Positions 8,926-17,575 of a stretch of DNA of 64,000 nt are shown here, piece after piece. A model generated the notes under the pieces. That model was not told the origin of the DNA and searched no databases. It worked only from the letters and a program-made list of their open reading frames with translations. The stretch's first letter is position 1; every line of letters begins with the position of its first letter. Source of the stretch: Alphaproteobacteria bacterium (GTDB lineage: Bacteria; Pseudomonadota; Alphaproteobacteria; Rhizobiales; Beijerinckiaceae); the NCBI GenBank assembly GCA_016869595.1, contig VGDT01000005.1:1-64000 (forward strand). Reading direction: 5' to 3'. A program made the position numbers and the translations under genes.

Positions 8926-9217
8926 GTGGTGGTCCGGCGGGTCCGACCCGTGGAAATTTGGAGAAAAACGCTGTGGAACGGACACGGACGCGCGAATCGC
9001 CGCAATACTAGCGGAGAGGCGCGCCGATGACGGTGACTTTCTGTCAATCGAAGTAAAGAAGCCGTTAAAAAACGGCTCTATAGCTCTTGTCGCGCTCCGG
9101 ATTGCCGCCAAGTGGGTCGCTTGCGCGCGCGACGGCGCCTCTCTACCTATGACACAGCCCGAGAGAATCGCGATGCGACGGCGCCGCAGCCAGCGCCGTC
9201 TGCAAGGAGGAGGCGTG

Positions 9218-11011
9218 ATGCCGAGCTACAAGGCGCCTGTGGACGACACGCTCTTCCTTCTAAACGACGTCTTGAATTTTCAGCGCTTCGGCAATCTGCC
9301 AGGCTTTGCGGACGTCACGCCGGACGTGATGTCGCAAATCCTCTTTGAGGCGGGAAAGCTTTGCGAAGAGGCGCTCGCGCCGCTCAATCAGTCTGGAGAC
9401 GAAAAGGGCTGCGTGCGCCACGACGACGCGTCCGTCTCCACGCCGCCGGGCTTTAAGGAAGCGCATGACGCCTTCGCTGGAGGCGGCTGGATCAGCCTCG
9501 CCGTGCCCGAGGAATATGGCGGACAGGGCCTGCCCTACACGCTGTCGATGGCGATGAATGAATTCGCCTCGTCGGCGAACATGTCCTTCGCGATGTATCC
9601 GGGTCTGACGCAAGGCGCGCTCGCCGCTCTACTGCGCCATGGCGATGACGAGCAGAAAAAACTCTACGTGCCGAAGATGGCTGAAGGCCGCTGGTCGGGC
9701 ACGATGAATCTGACCGAGCCGCAATGCGGCACCGATCTCGGACTGCTGACGACCAAGGCGACGCCGCGCGAGGACGGCTCCTATTCGATCACCGGACAGA
9801 AGATTTTCATCTCCGCCGGCGAGCACGATCTGACCGAAAACATCGTGCATCTCGTGCTCGCGCGCATCGAGGGCGCGCCCGCCGGCGTGAAGGGCATATC
9901 GCTGTTCATCGTGCCGAAGTTTCTCGTCAATGGCGACGGCGCGCTTGGGTCGCGCAATGGCGTCAGCTGCGGCTCCATCGAAAAAAAGATGGGCATCCAC
10001 GGCAATTCGACCTGCGTGATGAACTATGACGGCGCGCAAGGCTTTCTCGTCGGCGAAGCCAATCGCGGACTAAACGCCATGTTCGTGATGATGAACGAGG
10101 CGCGACTCGGCGTCGCCATGCAAGGGCTTGCCCTTTCCGAGGTCGCCTATCAGAACGCGGCGCAATACGCCAAGGAGCGCCTGCAAGGCCGAGCGCTTTC
10201 AGGGCCGAAGGATCCCAATAAGCCTGCCGACCCGATCATCGTGCATCCCGATGTGCGGCGCATGCTTCTCGAAATAAAGGCCTTCAATGAGGCGGCGCGC
10301 GGCTTTGCGCTTTCAGCGGCGCTCGACAGCGACATCGCGCATCGGTCCGACGATGCGGCGTCGCGCCAGGCGGCGGAGGACCGCCTCGGCCTGCTGACGC
10401 CCGTGCTCAAGGGCGTGCTGACCGACATGGGTTTCGAAAACACCGTGAAGGCGCAACAAGTATATGGCGGCCACGGCTATATTCGCGAATGGGGCATGGA
10501 GCAATTCGTGCGCGATTCGCGCATCAGCATGCTCTATGAGGGCGCCAACGGCATTCAGGCGCTCGACCTCGTCGGCCGCAAGCTGCCGCGCGACGGCGGC
10601 CGCGCGATCATGACCTATTTCAAGGACACGGCGGACTTCTTAAATCCGCTCGCATCCGACGAGGCGATGAAACCTTTCGCTATGCCAGTAAAGACCGCGC
10701 TCGACGATCTGCAGAAAGCGACGATGTGGCTGATGCAGAACGCTATGGCGAAACCCGACAATGCCGGCGCCGCTTCTTACGACTATATGCATCTCTTCGG
10801 GCGCGTCGCGCTCGGCGTGATGTGGGTGAGGATCGCGCAAGCGGCAATGGAGAAGAAGGCGCGCGAGTCACATGAGGCGGCGCGCATGGACGCCAAGCTT
10901 CTCACCGCGCGCTTCTACATGGAGCGCATGCTGCCTGAAACGAGCCTGCGCCTGACGCGCATTTCAGCCGGCGCCGATACGATGATGTCGCTGGCCGAGG
11001 AGATGTTTTGA
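9218..11011 (+). CDS. Acyl-CoA dehydrogenase with C-terminal extension
   Basis: 597 aa from the ATG at 9218, preceded by a strong AAGGAGGAGG; the longer upstream reading antisense to the PodJ-like gene is rejected. FAD-dependent alpha,beta-dehydrogenation of acyl-CoA. Typical signatures: LAVPEEYGGQGLP, MNLTEPQCGTDLG (FAD/substrate loop), ITGQKIFISAGEHD, and the catalytic-Glu region MLYEGANGIQALDL. The ~600 aa length with an extra C-terminal helical domain matches the long class found in alphaproteobacterial fad clusters (acyl-CoA dehydrogenase plus PF12806-like domain). First gene of a beta-oxidation set with the thiolase at 11092 and the FadB-type protein at 13339. Chain-length preference cannot be read. 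Confidence 0.95.
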   Translation: MPSYKAPVDDTLFLLNDVLNFQRFGNLPGFADVTPDVMSQILFEAGKLCEEALAPLNQSGDEKGCVRHDDASVSTPPGFKEAHDAFAGGGWISLAVPEEYGGQGLPYTLSMAMNEFASSANMSFAMYPGLTQGALAALLRHGDDEQKKLYVPKMAEGRWSGTMNLTEPQCGTDLGLLTTKATPREDGSYSITGQKIFISAGEHDLTENIVHLVLARIEGAPAGVKGISLFIVPKFLVNGDGALGSRNGVSCGSIEKKMGIHGNSTCVMNYDGAQGFLVGEANRGLNAMFVMMNEARLGVAMQGLALSEVAYQNAAQYAKERLQGRALSGPKDPNKPADPIIVHPDVRRMLLEIKAFNEAARGFALSAALDSDIAHRSDDAASRQAAEDRLGLLTPVLKGVLTDMGFENTVKAQQVYGGHGYIREWGMEQFVRDSRISMLYEGANGIQALDLVGRKLPRDGGRAIMTYFKDTADFLNPLASDEAMKPFAMPVKTALDDLQKATMWLMQNAMAKPDNAGAASYDYMHLFGRVALGVMWVRIAQAAMEKKARESHEAARMDAKLLTARFYMERMLPETSLRLTRISAGADTMMSLAEEMF

Positions 11012-11012
11012 T

Positions 11013-11077
11013 GGCAGTCGGGTTTCGGCAGTCGGCAATTGTTATTTCCTACTGCCGAAGCCCGAATGCCGACTGCC
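11013..11077. repeat. Long imperfect stem-loop between acyl-CoA dehydrogenase and thiolase
   Basis: GGCAGTCGGGTTTCGGCAGT at 11013-11032 pairs with the segment 11051-11077, which contains ACTGCCGAAGCCCG and ends CCGACTGCC. The inner 9-bp arms are perfect; the outer arm has a short insertion. It fills almost the whole 80-nt intergenic gap and ends just before the AAGGAG site of the thiolase. It could be a mobile palindrome (REP-like), an mRNA-stability element or an attenuator within the fad operon; no T-run follows, so it is not a standard terminator. Confidence 0.7.
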
Positions 11078-11091
11078 GCTAAGGAGACGAC

Positions 11092-12300
11092 ATGCCCGAC
11101 GCTTTTATCTATGACGCCGTCCGCACGCCGCGCGGCCGCGGCAAGCCGGACGGTTCGCTGCATGAGGTCTCCTCGCTCGGCCTCGCCGTCACCGCTTTGC
11201 AGGCGATCAGGGAGCGCAACAAGCTCGAAGGCCCGGAAGTCGACGACGTCATCCTCGGTTGCGTCGATCCCGTGGGCGAAGCCGGCGGCGATATCGCCCG
11301 CGCGGCAGCGATTTCATCGGGCTATTCGTACAAAGTGCCGGGCGTGCAGATCAATCGCTTCTGCGCCTCGGGATTGGATTCGGTGAATTTCGCCGCCGGC
11401 GAGATCATGTCCGGCCAACACGATCTCGCGATCGGCGGCGGCGTCGAGAGCATGAGCCGCGTCGGCATCGGCGCCTCCGGCGGCGCCTGGCCTGTCGATC
11501 CGACGATCGCCATTCCCTCCTACTTCATGCCGCAAGGCGTCTCCGCCGATCTCATCGCGACGAAATACGGTTTCTCGCGCGACGACGTCGACGCCTACGC
11601 CGTCGAATCGCAAAAGCGCGCGGCGAAGGCCTGGGAGGAAGGCCGGTTCAAACATTCGATCGTTCCGGTGAAGGACGTCAACGGCATCACGCTGCTCGAC
11701 CACGACGAGCATATGCGGCCGGGGACTGATATGCAGGCGCTCGCCGCGCTGAAACCGTCCTTCGCCTTTTATGCTGAACAAGGGGGCTTCGACGCCGTCG
11801 CCATTCAGGCGCATCCCGAAATCGAGAAATTGAATTACGTGCACCATGCCGGCAATTCGTCGGGCATCGTCGACGGCGCCGCGGCGGTGCTCGTCGGCTC
11901 AAAAGAGGCGGGCGAGAAGCACGGTCTCAAGCCGCGCGTGAAAATTCGCGCTTACGCCAATATCGGCTCCGAGCCGGCGCTGATGCTGACCGGACCTGTC
12001 GATGTGACGAAGAAAGTGCTTCACCGCGCCGGCATGACCGTCAACGACATCGATCTCTTCGAAGTGAACGAGGCCTTCGCCGCCGTTGTGCTGCGTTATC
12101 TCGAAGCCTTCGACATCGATCCGGCAAAGGTCAATGTCAATGGCGGCGCCATCGCCATGGGCCATCCGCTTGGCGCGACTGGCGCCATGTTGATGGGAAT
12201 CGCGATCGACGAATTGGAACGCTCGGGTAAATCAACCGCGCTTGTGACGCTCTGCATCGGCGCCGGCATGGGCACCGCGACGATCGTGGAACGGGTGTAA
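11092..12300 (+). CDS. Acetyl-CoA C-acyltransferase (thiolase, FadA type)
   Basis: 402 aa; AAGGAGAC precedes the ATG. Thiolytic cleavage of 3-ketoacyl-CoA in beta-oxidation. The acyl-accepting Cys lies in [12 protein letters not shown] (about residue 90); the second active-site set is [24 protein letters not shown] (His) and [10 protein letters not shown] (Cys). All catalytic residues are present. Follows the acyl-CoA dehydrogenase by 80 nt containing a stem-loop. In the usual arrangement the 3-hydroxyacyl-CoA dehydrogenase follows directly; here the toxin-antitoxin pair intervenes. High confidence in the family, less in substrate range. Confidence 0.94.
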   Translation: MPDAFIYDAVRTPRGRGKPDGSLHEVSSLGLAVTALQAIRERNKLEGPEVDDVILGCVDPVGEAGGDIARAAAISSGYSYKVPGVQINRFCASGLDSVNFAAGEIMSGQHDLAIGGGVESMSRVGIGASGGAWPVDPTIAIPSYFMPQGVSADLIATKYGFSRDDVDAYAVESQKRAAKAWEEGRFKHSIVPVKDVNGITLLDHDEHMRPGTDMQALAALKPSFAFYAEQGGFDAVAIQAHPEIEKLNYVHHAGNSSGIVDGAAAVLVGSKEAGEKHGLKPRVKIRAYANIGSEPALMLTGPVDVTKKVLHRAGMTVNDIDLFEVNEAFAAVVLRYLEAFDIDPAKVNVNGGAIAMGHPLGATGAMLMGIAIDELERSGKSTALVTLCIGAGMGTATIVERV

Positions 12301-12332
12301 GGTCACGCCTCCATTGACGCGACGACAATAAA

Positions 12333-12356
12333 TGACCATAATGACTATTATGGTCA
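12333..12356. promoter_or_regulatory. Perfect 10-bp inverted repeat, probable operator of the toxin-antitoxin operon
   Basis: TGACCATAAT at 12333-12342, spacer GACT, ATTATGGTCA at 12347-12356: a perfect AT-rich dyad in otherwise GC-rich DNA, ending 14 nt before the likely antitoxin ATG (12371). Phd/YefM and VapB-type antitoxins normally bind such palindromes over their own promoter. It contains in-frame ATG codons (12332, 12341, 12350), which is why naive start calling puts the antitoxin start inside it. Binding is inferred. Confidence 0.7.
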
Positions 12357-12370
12357 CAGGAACGTCGCAT

Positions 12371-12874
12371 ATGTCAAGAGCACGACAAGCCAGAACACCA
12401 GCGAGCACAACTGAACCGGGATTCGAAAATCGAAACCGACAGCAGGTCGTAAGGCCAACAGGTCTACGAGGGACTGACCATAACGCGCGCGTTTATGAAA
12501 TCGTGTGCCGCGACTGCGGCTACCGATACGGCGCAAACGGAACCGATATCCACGATCGCAAATGCCCTAAGTGCCAGGGGGGCAAACCGGGGCTGCCTAC
12601 AGAACCCCGGCTGGAGTCGTCGCCAATTGAGCCATGGACAGTTGCCGACGCTAAGGCCCGATTTTCCGAGGTGCTCGAAAAAGCTCGCACGGAAGGTCCG
12701 CAGGTGATCACGCGCAATGGCAAGAAAGCGGCGGTGGTCGTTGGAATCGACGAATGGGAGAAGAAAACAAAACGCCAAGGCACCCTCGCCGAGTTTCTTC
12801 ATAACTCTCCGTGGCGCGGCGCAGACATTGATCTCGAGCGATCGCCGGAAAAAATGCGTGAGATCGAGTTTTGA
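12371..12874 (+). CDS. Type II antitoxin: N-terminal zinc ribbon plus Phd/YefM-like domain
   Basis: 167 aa from the ATG at 12371, chosen because AGGAA lies 8 nt upstream and the earlier in-frame ATGs lie in the operator palindrome. Residues 46-68 form a four-Cys zinc ribbon (CRDC, then CPKC: Cys46, Cys49, Cys65, Cys68). A linker leads to a Phd/YefM-like domain at about 88-135: WTVADAKARFSEVLEKAR, then QVITRNGKKAAVVVGIDEWE. The tail (about 136-167) would be the toxin-neutralising segment. Ordinary Phd antitoxins are 70-90 aa with no metal site, so the zinc ribbon is an added domain. The stop overlaps the TTG start of the PIN toxin. Likely self-repressor and toxin inhibitor. Confidence 0.83.
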   Translation: MSRARQARTPASTTEPGFENRNRQQVVRPTGLRGTDHNARVYEIVCRDCGYRYGANGTDIHDRKCPKCQGGKPGLPTEPRLESSPIEPWTVADAKARFSEVLEKARTEGPQVITRNGKKAAVVVGIDEWEKKTKRQGTLAEFLHNSPWRGADIDLERSPEKMREIEF

Positions 12875-13311
12875 GCTTCCTTCTCGATACGAACGTGCTC
12901 TCGGAAATGCGCAAGCCGAAACCCGATCCCAATGTATTCGAATGGCTCGGCAAGACAGACGAAAGCAACATATTCATTTCCGTCGCGTCGCTCGCCGAGA
13001 TCGAGCAAGGCATCGCCGCCATGGAGCCGGGCAGACGACGGAATGAACTCGACCAATGGTTCCGTGAGAGCATGATCAGTCGTTTCGAGGACAGAATCAT
13101 TCACATCGGGCCGGCGGTCGCTCTCGCTTGGGGGCGCCTCGTCGCCGCCGCAAAGCGCCGAGGCTTCGGCCTCAGCCTAATGGATGCCGCCCTGGCAGCC
13201 ACCGCGCAAACTCATTCGTTGTGCCTAGTGACGCGAAATATCAGAGATTTCCAGCGGCTCGACATCCCAATCAAGAACCCTTGGATCGCTGACCCTGGAC
13301 ACGACGGTTAA
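12871..13311 (+). CDS. PIN-domain toxin, VapC/FitB-like
   Basis: 146 aa. It starts with TTG at 12871, overlapping the antitoxin stop by 4 nt; no other start keeps the essential N-terminal strand FLLDTNVLSE. PIN acidic residues are present: Asp6 in LLDTNVLSE, Glu in SLAEIEQGI, Asp in LSLMDAALAATA and the VTRNIRDF end strand. Predicted Mg-dependent ribonuclease held inactive by the upstream antitoxin; the form resembles FitB-like VapC proteins. Translation is probably coupled to the antitoxin. The pair sits between two beta-oxidation genes. Confidence 0.92.
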   Translation: MSFLLDTNVLSEMRKPKPDPNVFEWLGKTDESNIFISVASLAEIEQGIAAMEPGRRRNELDQWFRESMISRFEDRIIHIGPAVALAWGRLVAAAKRRGFGLSLMDAALAATAQTHSLCLVTRNIRDFQRLDIPIKNPWIADPGHDG

Positions 13312-13338
13312 GCCGGCACCACAATCGGAGAGACGTTC

Positions 13339-15546
13339 ATGAACCTCGTCAATTTCCGCTTCGAGATCGGCGCCGACGGCGTCGCGCTTGCGACCTGGGA
13401 TATGCCCGAGCGCTCGATGAACGTCATCACGCCGCAGGTGATGGACGAGTTGGAGCAGATCATCGACACGGTCGTTGCTGATCCTAACGTCAAAGGCTGC
13501 GTCATCGCGTCGGGCAAGAGCGCCTTCTCCGGCGGCGCCGATCTCACCATGCTGCAGCATGGCGCCGCGCAATACGCCAAGGCGCTGAAGGAGCAAGGCG
13601 AAGAGGCGGCCAATAAGCAGTTCTTCGAATTTTCGCGCCGGCTGTCTCTGCTCTACCGTAAGCTCGAAACCTGCGGAAAGCCTTTCGCCGTCGCCATTCA
13701 TGGCGTGTGTCTTGGCGGCGCCTTCGAACTTGCGCTCGCCTGCCACTACCGCGTGATGGCGGATGACGAGAAAACCAAAGTCGGCTTGCCGGAAATCAAA
13801 GTCGGACTCTTTCCCGGCGCCGGCGGAACGCAGCGTGTATCGCGCATCATGCAGACGGGCGACGCGCTGCAATTCCTGTTCAGGGGCGACCAGATCAAAC
13901 CCAGAGCCGCGCTCGGCGCCAAGCTCGTGCACGAGATCGCGCCGAAGGCCGAGATCATCGATCGGGCGCGCGCCTTCATCGTCAATGGCGGCAAGGCCCA
14001 GGCGCCGTGGGACTTGAAGGATTTCAAGAATCCTTCCGGCAGGGTGTTCTCGCCGACCGGCATGATGATCTGGCCAGCCGCCAACGCGATCTATCGCCGC
14101 GAGACATACGACAATTATCCCGCCGCCAAGGCTATTCTGCACGCCGTCTATGAGGGGCTGCAATTGCCGATGGATCAGGCGCTGACCGTCGAGTCGCGCT
14201 GGTTCGCGCATATTCTGCGATCTAAGGAAGCGGCGGCGATGATCCGCTCGCTGTTTCTCTCAAAGAACGAATTGGACAAAGGCGCGCATCGGCCGAAAGA
14301 CGTCGGTCCGACCAATCTCAAGAAGATCGGCATTATCGGCGCGGGCTTCATGGGCGCCGGCGTCGGCTACATCAGCGCGCTGAATGGCCTCGACGTCGTC
14401 CTTGTCGATCGCGATCAGGAGAGCGCCGACAAGGGCCTTGCGACGATCGACAAACTCATGTCGAGCTCGGTCAGCAAGGGCCGCGCGACCGCCGCCGACA
14501 AGGACGCGCTGATGGCGCGCGTCGTCGCCACCGCAGATTATGGCGCGCTCAAAGGATGCGATCTCGTGCTTGAGGCAGTGTTCGAGGATCGCGCCGTCAA
14601 GGCTGACGTCACGAAGCGCGCGCAGGATGTCATTGGCGGCGACGTGATCTTCGCGTCGAACACTTCGACCCTGCCGATCACCTCGCTCGCAGAAACCTCG
14701 CAAAAGCCCGAAAACTTCATCGGCATCCATTTCTTCTCGCCGGTCGAAAAGATGCTGCTCGTCGAAGTGATCCTGGGTAAGAAAACCGGCAACCGCGCGC
14801 TTGCGACGGCGCTCGACTTCGTCCGCATCATCAAGAAGACGCCGATTGTCGTCAACGACTCGCGCGGCTTCTTCGCCAATCGCTGCGTGCTCAATTATGT
14901 GCGCGAAGGGCAGATCATGCTTGTCGACGGCGTGCCGCCGGCGATGATCGAAAACGTCGCCCGCATGGCTGGCATGCCCGTCGGGCCTCTGTCGCTTAAC
15001 GACGAAGTCGCGCTCGATCTCGGATGGAAAATCTTGCAGGCGACGAAAAAAGACCTCGGTGAAGGCTCGGTCGACCCAGCGCAAGAACGTGTGCTGCGCT
15101 TCATGGTCGAGGAAAACGGCCGCTTCGGCCGTAAGAACGCCAAAGGCTTCTACGATTATCACGTAAACGGAACGAAGAGCCTTTGGCCTGGCCTCTCGGC
15201 GCTGGCCGAGAGGCAGCTCGATCCAGATACGCTCGACGTCGGGGAAATGAAGCAGCGCTTTCTCGTGACGCAGGCGGTGGAAGCGGCGCGCGCCATGGCG
15301 GAGGGCGTCGTCACCGATCCGCGCGAGGCTGACGTCGGCTCCATTCTCGGCTTTGGCTTCGCGCCCTTCACCGGCGGCGTCATCTCTTACATCGACGGCA
15401 TGGGCGCGAAGGCCTTCGTCGCGCTGTGCGACAAGCTCGCCGCGACATACGGCCCACGTTTCGAGCCGTCGCAATTGCTGCGCGATATGGCCGCAAAGGG
15501 CGAAACCTTCTACGGGCGATTCATGCCGCAGAAAATGGCGGCGTGA
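13339..15546 (+). CDS. FadB/FadJ-type enoyl-CoA hydratase/3-hydroxyacyl-CoA dehydrogenase fusion
   Basis: 735 aa; GGAGAGACGTTC precedes the ATG. N-terminal crotonase domain (about 1-300): SGGADLTML oxyanion region, HGVCLGGAFELALACH and GLPEIKVGLFPGAGGT. The NAD-binding 3-hydroxyacyl-CoA dehydrogenase domain starts near 328 with KKIGIIGAGFMGAGVGY and contains the catalytic-His region IGIHFFSPVEKM. Two C-terminal dehydrogenase domains follow (NRCVLNYVREG; GFGFAPFTGGVISYIDGMG). It catalyses hydration and NAD-dependent oxidation in beta-oxidation. Functionally it belongs with the thiolase and acyl-CoA dehydrogenase upstream, from which it is separated by the toxin-antitoxin pair. Confidence 0.95.
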   Translation: MNLVNFRFEIGADGVALATWDMPERSMNVITPQVMDELEQIIDTVVADPNVKGCVIASGKSAFSGGADLTMLQHGAAQYAKALKEQGEEAANKQFFEFSRRLSLLYRKLETCGKPFAVAIHGVCLGGAFELALACHYRVMADDEKTKVGLPEIKVGLFPGAGGTQRVSRIMQTGDALQFLFRGDQIKPRAALGAKLVHEIAPKAEIIDRARAFIVNGGKAQAPWDLKDFKNPSGRVFSPTGMMIWPAANAIYRRETYDNYPAAKAILHAVYEGLQLPMDQALTVESRWFAHILRSKEAAAMIRSLFLSKNELDKGAHRPKDVGPTNLKKIGIIGAGFMGAGVGYISALNGLDVVLVDRDQESADKGLATIDKLMSSSVSKGRATAADKDALMARVVATADYGALKGCDLVLEAVFEDRAVKADVTKRAQDVIGGDVIFASNTSTLPITSLAETSQKPENFIGIHFFSPVEKMLLVEVILGKKTGNRALATALDFVRIIKKTPIVVNDSRGFFANRCVLNYVREGQIMLVDGVPPAMIENVARMAGMPVGPLSLNDEVALDLGWKILQATKKDLGEGSVDPAQERVLRFMVEENGRFGRKNAKGFYDYHVNGTKSLWPGLSALAERQLDPDTLDVGEMKQRFLVTQAVEAARAMAEGVVTDPREADVGSILGFGFAPFTGGVISYIDGMGAKAFVALCDKLAATYGPRFEPSQLLRDMAAKGETFYGRFMPQKMAA

Positions 15547-15661
15547 TCACGGCTTCAGCCTTTTTCGACGTGCGCTGGCCAGGACATGACATCGGCGGGG
15601 CCGACAGGTAAAAGACAGGCGGGGCGTGTAGTTCGAAACCGCCCGCGCCCGGACCTGATGA

Positions 15662-16486
15662 ATGCCGTTTTTTGTGCTTCCCTTTCCAGTCGTCGACCCT
15701 GTCGCCGTCAATATCGGGCCCTTGCCGCTGCGGTGGTACGCGCTCGCCTATATCGGCGGCTTTGTCTTCGGCTGGCTCGGCATGCGCGCCCTCGTCGCGA
15801 ATGACGCGCTCTGGGGGCGCGGCCAGCCGCGTCCAAGCCGAGAGTCTCTCGATGATCTTCTCGTCTTCGTCGCATTCGGCGTCATTATCGGCGGACGCCT
15901 CGGGCATGTGCTGATCTATGATCCGGCGTTCTACCTCGCGCATCCGCTCGAAATATTTCAAACATGGAAAGGCGGCATGGCCTTTCATGGCGGGCTTGTC
16001 GGCGCGATGATCGGCATGTTTCTTTACGCCCGCCGCAGTGGCATGCCGCTGCTTACCGTGAGCGACATTTGCGCCGCTGTTGCGCCGATCGGTCTTTTCT
16101 TTGGCCGCCTCGCCAATTTCATCAAACCTGAGATGTGGGGCCGGGAGAGCGACGTTCCCTGGGCGATGGTCTTTCCAGGCGCCGGCGACCTTCCGCGTCA
16201 TCCAAGCCAGCTCTATGAGGCCGGCCTTGAGGGCGTCGCCCTCGGTCTCGTGTTATGGCTCGCGGCGCGGCGCGGCGCGCTCAAACATCCGGGGCTCATC
16301 ACCGGCCTGTTCGGCGTCGGCTATGGTTTCGCCCGCATTTTCTGCGAATTTTTCCGAGAGCCCGATCCGATGCAGGAAGCCCTTCCCAATGGACTGACTA
16401 TGGGCATGGTCCTTTCCGCGCCGCTCGTCTTTCTTGGCGCTGCGGCGATTATGTTCGCGCTCCGCCCGAGGAGCGCGACGGCATGA
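15662..16486 (+). CDS. lgt: Prolipoprotein diacylglyceryl transferase
   Basis: 274 aa, about seven membrane helices. Transfers diacylglycerol from phosphatidylglycerol to the lipobox Cys of prolipoproteins at the inner membrane. Diagnostic segments: PLRWYALAYIGGF near the N-terminus, HGGLVGAMIGMF, and the Lgt signature FGRLANFIKPEMWGR followed by VPWAMVFPG and PRHPSQLYEA. Length is normal. The ATGA overlap with the next gene shows coupling. Lgt followed by a MidA-type methyltransferase and pgeF is a common alphaproteobacterial order. Confidence 0.97.
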   Translation: MPFFVLPFPVVDPVAVNIGPLPLRWYALAYIGGFVFGWLGMRALVANDALWGRGQPRPSRESLDDLLVFVAFGVIIGGRLGHVLIYDPAFYLAHPLEIFQTWKGGMAFHGGLVGAMIGMFLYARRSGMPLLTVSDICAAVAPIGLFFGRLANFIKPEMWGRESDVPWAMVFPGAGDLPRHPSQLYEAGLEGVALGLVLWLAARRGALKHPGLITGLFGVGYGFARIFCEFFREPDPMQEALPNGLTMGMVLSAPLVFLGAAAIMFALRPRSATA

Positions 16487-17565
16487 GTGACTTAAAGAGA
16501 GAGATCATCGAGGCGATCGCTCACGACGGCCCGATGACGCTCGAACGCTACATGTCTCTCTGCCTCACGCATCCGCGTTACGGCTATTACATGACGCGCG
16601 ATCCTTTCGGCGCGGCCGGAGATTTCATCACCGCGCCGGAGATCAGTCAGATGTTCGGCGAATTGCTCGGAGTCTGGATCACCGAAGCCTGGCGCGCCGC
16701 CGGCGCGCCGCCTCAGGCGCGTCTCGTGGAGCTCGGACCCGGTCGGGGCACGCTGATGTCGGACGTAATGCGCGTGACGCCGATCGCGCCAAATTTCTTC
16801 TCCGCCATCTCCGTGCATCTGGTCGAAACCAGTCCGGTTCTGCGCGAGGCGCAAAGCCAAACGCTGGCCACGGCTGCAAAGCCGGTGCAGTGGCATTTGG
16901 ATTTTGCCGAGACGCCCCCGGGCCCGGCCTTTATCATCGCCAATGAATTTTTCGACGCTCTGCCGGTCAGGCACTACGTCAAGACCGCCAGCGGCTGGCG
17001 CGAGCGGCTCGTCGGGCTCGACGCTAAGAGCGAACTCGCCTTTGGACTGTCCGATGAGATTGAAACGACGTTAAACGTTCCAGCGCGCGAAGGATCGATC
17101 GTCGAAGTCAGCGTCGCGAGTCAAAATCTCATCGGCGATATCGCCGCACGGCTTGTCGAAGAAGGCGGCGCGCTGCTGCTCGTCGACTACGGCTATACTC
17201 AAACATCGCTCGGCGACAGTCTTCAGGCAGTGTCGCGTCACGCCTATGTCGATCCGCTGGCGGCGCCCGGAGAGGCGGATTTAACCGCTCATGTCGATTT
17301 TGCGGCTTTGGCGCGCGCCGCCCGAGCGCGCGGCGCCAAGGTGATGGGCCCGGTTACGCAAGCGCATTTTCTGCTGCAGCTTGGCATCGAACGCCGGGCC
17401 GAAGCCCTGACGAAAAGAGCGACGCCGGAACAGGCGCAATCGATCGTTGACGCCTTCGAACGTCTCGCGGGCATAGACGATGCGCGCCATCAGATGGGCG
17501 GGCTGTTCAAAGTGATGGCCGTGACCCATCCAGACATGCCCGACCTGCCGGGATTTTTCGTGTAA
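16483..17565 (+). CDS. Class I SAM-dependent methyltransferase, MidA/NDUFAF7 family
   Basis: 360 aa from the ATG at 16483, which overlaps the lgt stop (ATGA). N-terminal helical segment with YMSLCLTHPRYGYYMTRDPFG, then DFITAPEISQMFGELLG, both typical of the DUF185/MidA family. The SAM-binding motif is RLVELGPGRGTLMSDV, followed by AFIIANEFFDALPVRHY. The mitochondrial homologue NDUFAF7 methylates an Arg of a complex I subunit; bacterial function is assumed similar but unproven. Located between lgt and pgeF, the usual place. Confidence 0.93.
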   Translation: MSDLKREIIEAIAHDGPMTLERYMSLCLTHPRYGYYMTRDPFGAAGDFITAPEISQMFGELLGVWITEAWRAAGAPPQARLVELGPGRGTLMSDVMRVTPIAPNFFSAISVHLVETSPVLREAQSQTLATAAKPVQWHLDFAETPPGPAFIIANEFFDALPVRHYVKTASGWRERLVGLDAKSELAFGLSDEIETTLNVPAREGSIVEVSVASQNLIGDIAARLVEEGGALLLVDYGYTQTSLGDSLQAVSRHAYVDPLAAPGEADLTAHVDFAALARAARARGAKVMGPVTQAHFLLQLGIERRAEALTKRATPEQAQSIVDAFERLAGIDDARHQMGGLFKVMAVTHPDMPDLPGFFV

Positions 17566-17575
17566 CATCTGCACG

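Noticed and set aside
14260..15474. Minus-strand 404-aa frame
   Set aside because: Antisense to the FadB-type gene, which has full domain motifs; no independent support.
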